Assembly: GCA_003550305.1 (NCBI GenBank)
Contig: QKYT01000243.1
Span: 18,748 to 41,074, forward strand
Direction: 5' to 3'
DNA: 22,327 nt
Origin: Glomus cerebriforme
Lineage: Eukaryota; Glomeromycota; Glomeromycetes; Glomerales; Glomeraceae
Position 1 is the stretch's first letter. Every line of letters starts with the position of its first letter. The notes below the pieces were generated by a model. That model was given only the letters and a program-made list of their open reading frames with translations, had not been told where the DNA came from and did no database searches. Of this stretch, positions 18,971-22,327 are shown in pieces. A program made the position numbers and the translations under genes.

Positions 18971-21388
18971 ATGTCTCACAGAAAATCTTCATCATCCCAA
19001 TCACCACGAAATAATCCGCTTTCATCAATATCATCCCATCCTAATACATTATAAAATAATCCGCCTTTATCAATATCCTCATCAATGTCATCCCAGTCTT
19101 CATCCAATTCTAACACACCATGAAGTAATCTGCCTTCTCCAACGTCTTCATCAATGTCACTCAACCTACGTCCAATTCCAATACACCATGAACTTCAGAA
19201 CCCTTTAGACTCTCTATGCTGGCAGATATTTTAGCTTCAATAGGCCAAACACCTTCAACACTTTCTACACTAAGAAATTCATCAACATCACCTCAACCTA
19301 AAAGGGGTGGACGGGCGGGATGTTATGTTAAATTTTGGATGATTAGGTTGAGGTGGTATTGATGAGGTTGTGATGAGAGGTGTTGATGATGTTATGATGA
19401 TTTTAGGTTGAGGTGGTGTTGATGAGGAAATCACATCATCACCACCTCATCCTAAAATCACTACAACATCATCATCACCTTGACCTAAAATCACCATAAC
19501 CTCATCAATACCACCTCGACCTAAAATCATATCATCACCACCTCGACCTAAAATCACTACAATATTATCAACACCACCTCGTCCTAAACTTACCACAACC
19601 TCATCATCATTAGCTCGAATTAATATACGAAACAATACACCTCAGTATCTTCCTCTCTATCCCAACAATCTATTGTAACGTCAAATATTATTAAAAGATA
19701 TCCAAATATCAATGTACTAAGGAGTCGTCAAACTTCAGATCACGAAGAAGAAGCGGTATTTGGTAAGTAAATCGAATTTGTCATACAACAATATATTATA
19801 TTACATATATACGTATTCCTCAATGTGAAATTTATAACAGAAGTCGATAAGTTGATAACTGAAAATGGCCAATTTTGGGACGAATTATATAAAGAATGAT
19901 TAATGGTAGCTGAGTTGAAATGGAAAATAGACAATTTAGAAGGTAGTCTTCGGCAAGTAGAGGAGGAGAACACCTTGTTGCGTGAGTATCATGGAATATT
20001 TGGAGTCAAAACAGACAAACTATACGAAGAGAATAAAGTTTTCCAAGGTGAACTCGAACGATACTGACAAATTTGTATATCTCAATCAATTACTAATCCT
20101 TCGCCAACAGAACAATCTAAAAAAAGATTAAAATCAAAAGAAAGATCTCCAGACAAAGCTAACGATATAACAACGAGGGTAAGAATCATTAGTTTGTAAT
20201 CAAACTTATGTATACAGTCTTTTTACTATTCAATTTTAATTTTTTGTTATTTAGTCCAAAATAAAACATATTTTGAAAGGCCAAATTCCTGATGAATACG
20301 CGTTAGATTACGACAAGACTTTTGTCAAACAGTCAGATAAGATTTACAAGAAATTGATTCCTGAATTAAAGAAATTGATAAGTGGGCATTATAATCTATC
20401 GGTCACTCAATTATCTAATTAGTTATGATCAATACATAAGCATAAAAGAGACAGAATAAGAAAGTGACAATCGGGCCAATTAGACAGAGATGACTGACGT
20501 ATGCACATAAATGCCCACTTATCCGAAGTGAGTAGTATTTTATTTTAATATAATTCTTTTTGAGTTATTTAACAATTAATTTTTATACATTCGACAGAAA
20601 AAAAACAGGAGACTCAAAACGGCCATCAAGCTTTATGAGCAAAATAATGATAATTTATAGAAATTCGATAAACATAAACTGCTATCGATTCTTGTTCAGA
20701 ATGGGTATCATTCTATCGAACAATCAGACTCAGAAGATGAAATGTGACAAAAATTGCCAGATAACAAGTGATTTTTGCATGTATACGACCATGGGTGGTA
20801 TTCGGAGAAGGTAATAAAGCAATTGATTATTATTTATTTATTTTAGTATTTATTTGGCCTTCGTTTTATTTTTGTTTTTAATAGTTGAAGTACCTACTTC
20901 GGGATGTGTTAGACTCCGCTGCTGAGGAAATTCAATACGCGAAAAAGTAGCGGGAGTGAATATATGATGATAATACTTACTTCATGTATAGCAAACTGCC
21001 TGAGAACACTCCTAAATGGATATACGATGCTGAGAAAATCAGAAACGAAGCAACAGACGTCAAAATGCTCAAATACGGAGTCAACGATAACAATGATAAA
21101 ATGATTCAATACGATGATGTGAGTTTAACAGATCTGAATTTAGATTATTTATTAAATTCAGTAGAGATGAATCTGATCTAGCCTGAAGATTTAGACAAAA
21201 TCGGCAAAAGCTTGCAATTGGTAAGTTAAATTAGTTTTTATTAATTTTATCACAAACTAAGATTATTTACATTATATTAGCAAAAAAATCACAAAAAGAA
21301 AAGGAGTCAAAGGAGAAAAAAAGCTGATTCAGAAGAAGAAACTATTGATGCTATTTTCAACGTGAAAATAGTATATTCTGATTTATAA
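18971..21388 (+). pseudogene. Six-exon gene of unknown function with intact splice sites and twelve premature stops
   Basis: Exons: 18971-19762, 19841-20178, 20255-20527, 20598-20810, 20885-21220, 21281-21388 (TAA). All five introns are clean GT-AG (60-78 bp) and phases fit from exon 2 onward. Exon 1 is Ser/Pro/Thr-rich and repetitive, with stops and at least one frame change. Exon 2 is a long coiled coil (19841-20070; LKWKIDNLEGSLRQVEEEN). Exons 3-4 hold a basic SIHKHKRDRIRK segment and VYDHGWYSEK. Exon 5 has YFMYSKLPENTPKWIYDAEK. The last exon is strongly basic (KKKRSQRRKK, nuclear-localisation-like) then acidic. Premature codons in exons 2-5 are eight TGA and four TAG, with no TAA. I do not recognise the family. 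The start is tentative. Confidence 0.7.
19277..19625. repeat. Minisatellite with an inverted middle block (exon 1 of the unknown gene)
   Basis: Units of about 27-36 bp built on CACCACCTCGACCTAAAATC run on the plus strand at about 19277-19300 and 19438-19600. Between them, at about 19335-19428, the same unit runs on the opposite strand (GATTTTAGGTTGAGGTGGTG). Plus-strand units encode PPRPK and Thr/Ser. One unit has CCT TGA CCT where its sisters have CCT CGA CCT. Confidence 0.8.
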
Positions 21389-21674
21389 CTAATTCCGGTC
21401 TTTATGCCATTAAAGAAGTTTTCAAGTTGAATGTCACATGCGTCTTTCTTTCATAACTTTATCTTTTTTCTCTTTTTGTTATTTTTATATTGTATAGTTA
21501 GTTTTATATTATTAAATGGATATTATTATATGGGTTTTGTAGTTTTATAGGACATTATTATTATATATTATATGGTTTTTTTGGTAGTTTTATAGGATAT
21601 TATATTATATTATATTAGACGTTTTATATAGAACGAATATTGTTAATAAATAGGTCGAACTAGAACAAATTATT
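21389..21674. other. Presumed 3' region of the unknown gene, AT-rich
   Basis: Two imperfect copies of a unit containing GTAGTTTTATAGGA occur at about 21520-21560 and 21570-21610. No coding sequence is seen. Confidence 0.45.
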
Positions 21675-21803
21675 GGTTTTTAAGGTCAAATATATTGTTT
21701 TTTCAAGGTTGAATATATGGTTTTAAAGGTTGAATCTTGGTTTTTTAAGGTCGAATTTATGGTTTTTAAAGGTTGAATATTGGTTTTTAAAGGTCGAATT
21801 TGC
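21675..21803. repeat. 20-22 bp tandem repeat, six copies
   Basis: Units start at 21675, 21697, 21719, 21739, 21761 and 21782 and follow GGTTTTTAAAGGT(C/T)GAATAT. Two units carry CGA and three carry TGA at the same place. Confidence 0.85.
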
Positions 21804-22041
21804 TTTTTTTTTAAAATCTAATAAAGTATGAATGATAGCCAAATTTTCTTTCTGAATTTGTGATGATTGGTAACCCAACTGCGTCAAAAAAATTGACCTT
21901 AATTTCACAGGTTAGATCATCATTCGACCTATATTCGACCTGGTCAAATTTAGGCTGAATTATCCTATTTCTACTAGTGATATTGTTATATATATATATC
22001 CGATTGCATACAAAATAAATACCCGATTGATAACCTTGCAG
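21804..22041. other. Intergenic stretch, no gene seen
   Basis: It includes two TTCGACCT motifs (21924-21945), which are the inverted core of the preceding 22-bp repeat. A TA microsatellite lies near 21988-22000. Confidence 0.45.
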
Positions 22042-22327
22042 CAGTGTTGTACATGGACACTGTCCACAGCATTTTGCTTGGACAACTATGTCNGTGTCCG
22101 CTGTCCATTGTCCATGTCCCAAAAAATGTCCCGATTAGTGATTGTCATACGGACGCGTCCGGATATTTCTAAAAATAGTCNGGNACAAAATTATATGTCC
22201 GAAACGTCCAACTAAGCCACAAAAAAAAATTTTAAAAAAATTTTAATATGCTTTGGTAAATTATTATATTGTCAGAACTAATGTTAAAATAAGTATTTGT
22301 TTAATTATGATACTTATAAACAATTTG
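22042..22327. mobile_element. Probable left part of a hAT-type element, runs out of the window
   Basis: It begins CAGTGTTGTACATGGACAC, sharing CAGTGTTGT with the 132-bp MITE ends and fitting the hAT YARNG rule. The next 170 bp are full of TGTCC/GGACA motifs in both orientations, as expected of subterminal binding repeats. The sequence then becomes A-rich. Bases 22093, 22181 and 22184 are N. The other end and the target duplication (candidate CCTTGCAG, 22034-22041) lie outside, so this is not proven. Confidence 0.55.

Noticed and set aside
18976..19164. Acidic 62-residue minus-strand frame (Asp/Glu/Gly-rich)
   Set aside because: It is antisense to the Ser-rich start of the six-exon gene. The plus strand is favoured by the ATG and continuity of the gene, though its own stops leave some doubt.
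18971..21388. Stop codon reassignment or read-through of TGA and TAG
   Set aside because: The intact hAT transposase in the same window uses TGG and CGN normally and contains no in-frame stops, and the other relics also contain TAA; mutation is simpler.
1..22327. tRNA or rRNA genes
   Set aside because: No cloverleaf with recognisable A and B boxes and no conserved rRNA segment was seen on either strand; a covariance-model scan would settle it.

Overview
The window looks like repeat-dense nuclear DNA of a eukaryote, most likely an arbuscular mycorrhizal fungus of the Rhizophagus type (Glomeromycotina). The reasons are very high A+T, short GT-AG introns of about 65-85 bp, BED-finger hAT transposases, a zinc-ribbon/nuclease gene family, a Crinkler-like nuclease-kinase gene and an A32-type ATPase relic. 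The organism is inferred from style and remembered families; no search was run. No tRNA, rRNA, CRISPR array or bacterial operon is visible. One assembly gap (N) lies at 10817-11501.

Layout, left to right. 190-2297 (-): a decayed hAT transposase. 2422-2969: an internally deleted Tc1/mariner element with terminal inverted repeats (TIRs) and TA flanks. 3068-3245: short tandem repeats and a hairpin. 3416-5027 (+): an unrecognised coding relic split by a 1361-bp non-autonomous hAT-like element (3507-4867) with an 8-bp target duplication and an internal satellite of about 130 bp. 5853-6693 (+): a broken A32/FtsK-type packaging ATPase relic, itself interrupted by a 132-bp hAT-type MITE with an 8-bp duplication. 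6763-8720 (-): a decayed zinc-ribbon plus PD-(D/E)XK-like nuclease gene. 9146-9660 (-): an unrecognised pseudogene. 9688-15989 (+): a second zinc-ribbon/nuclease gene, cut by a 5049-bp hAT element (10450-15498) that still carries an intact four-exon, 717-residue transposase, and by a 249-bp insert with a GC-rich hairpin.

16344-17825 (+): a nuclease-kinase (Crinkler-type) pseudogene, running in the same frame into a MULE transposase relic (17826-18463). 18971-21388 (+): a six-exon gene of unknown function whose splice sites and phases from exon 2 onward are intact but which carries twelve premature TGA/TAG codons there. 21675-21803: a 22-bp tandem repeat. 22042 to the right edge: the start of another hAT-type element.

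Two themes tie the window together. First, nested insertions can be read as a stratigraphy from exact 8-bp duplications: old genes decayed, then hAT elements landed in them, and the youngest and only apparently intact gene is the hAT transposase. Second, the older genes decay largely by C-to-T/G-to-A type changes that create stops while frames and splice sites survive, which suggests deamination of methylated cytosine or an RIP-like process.
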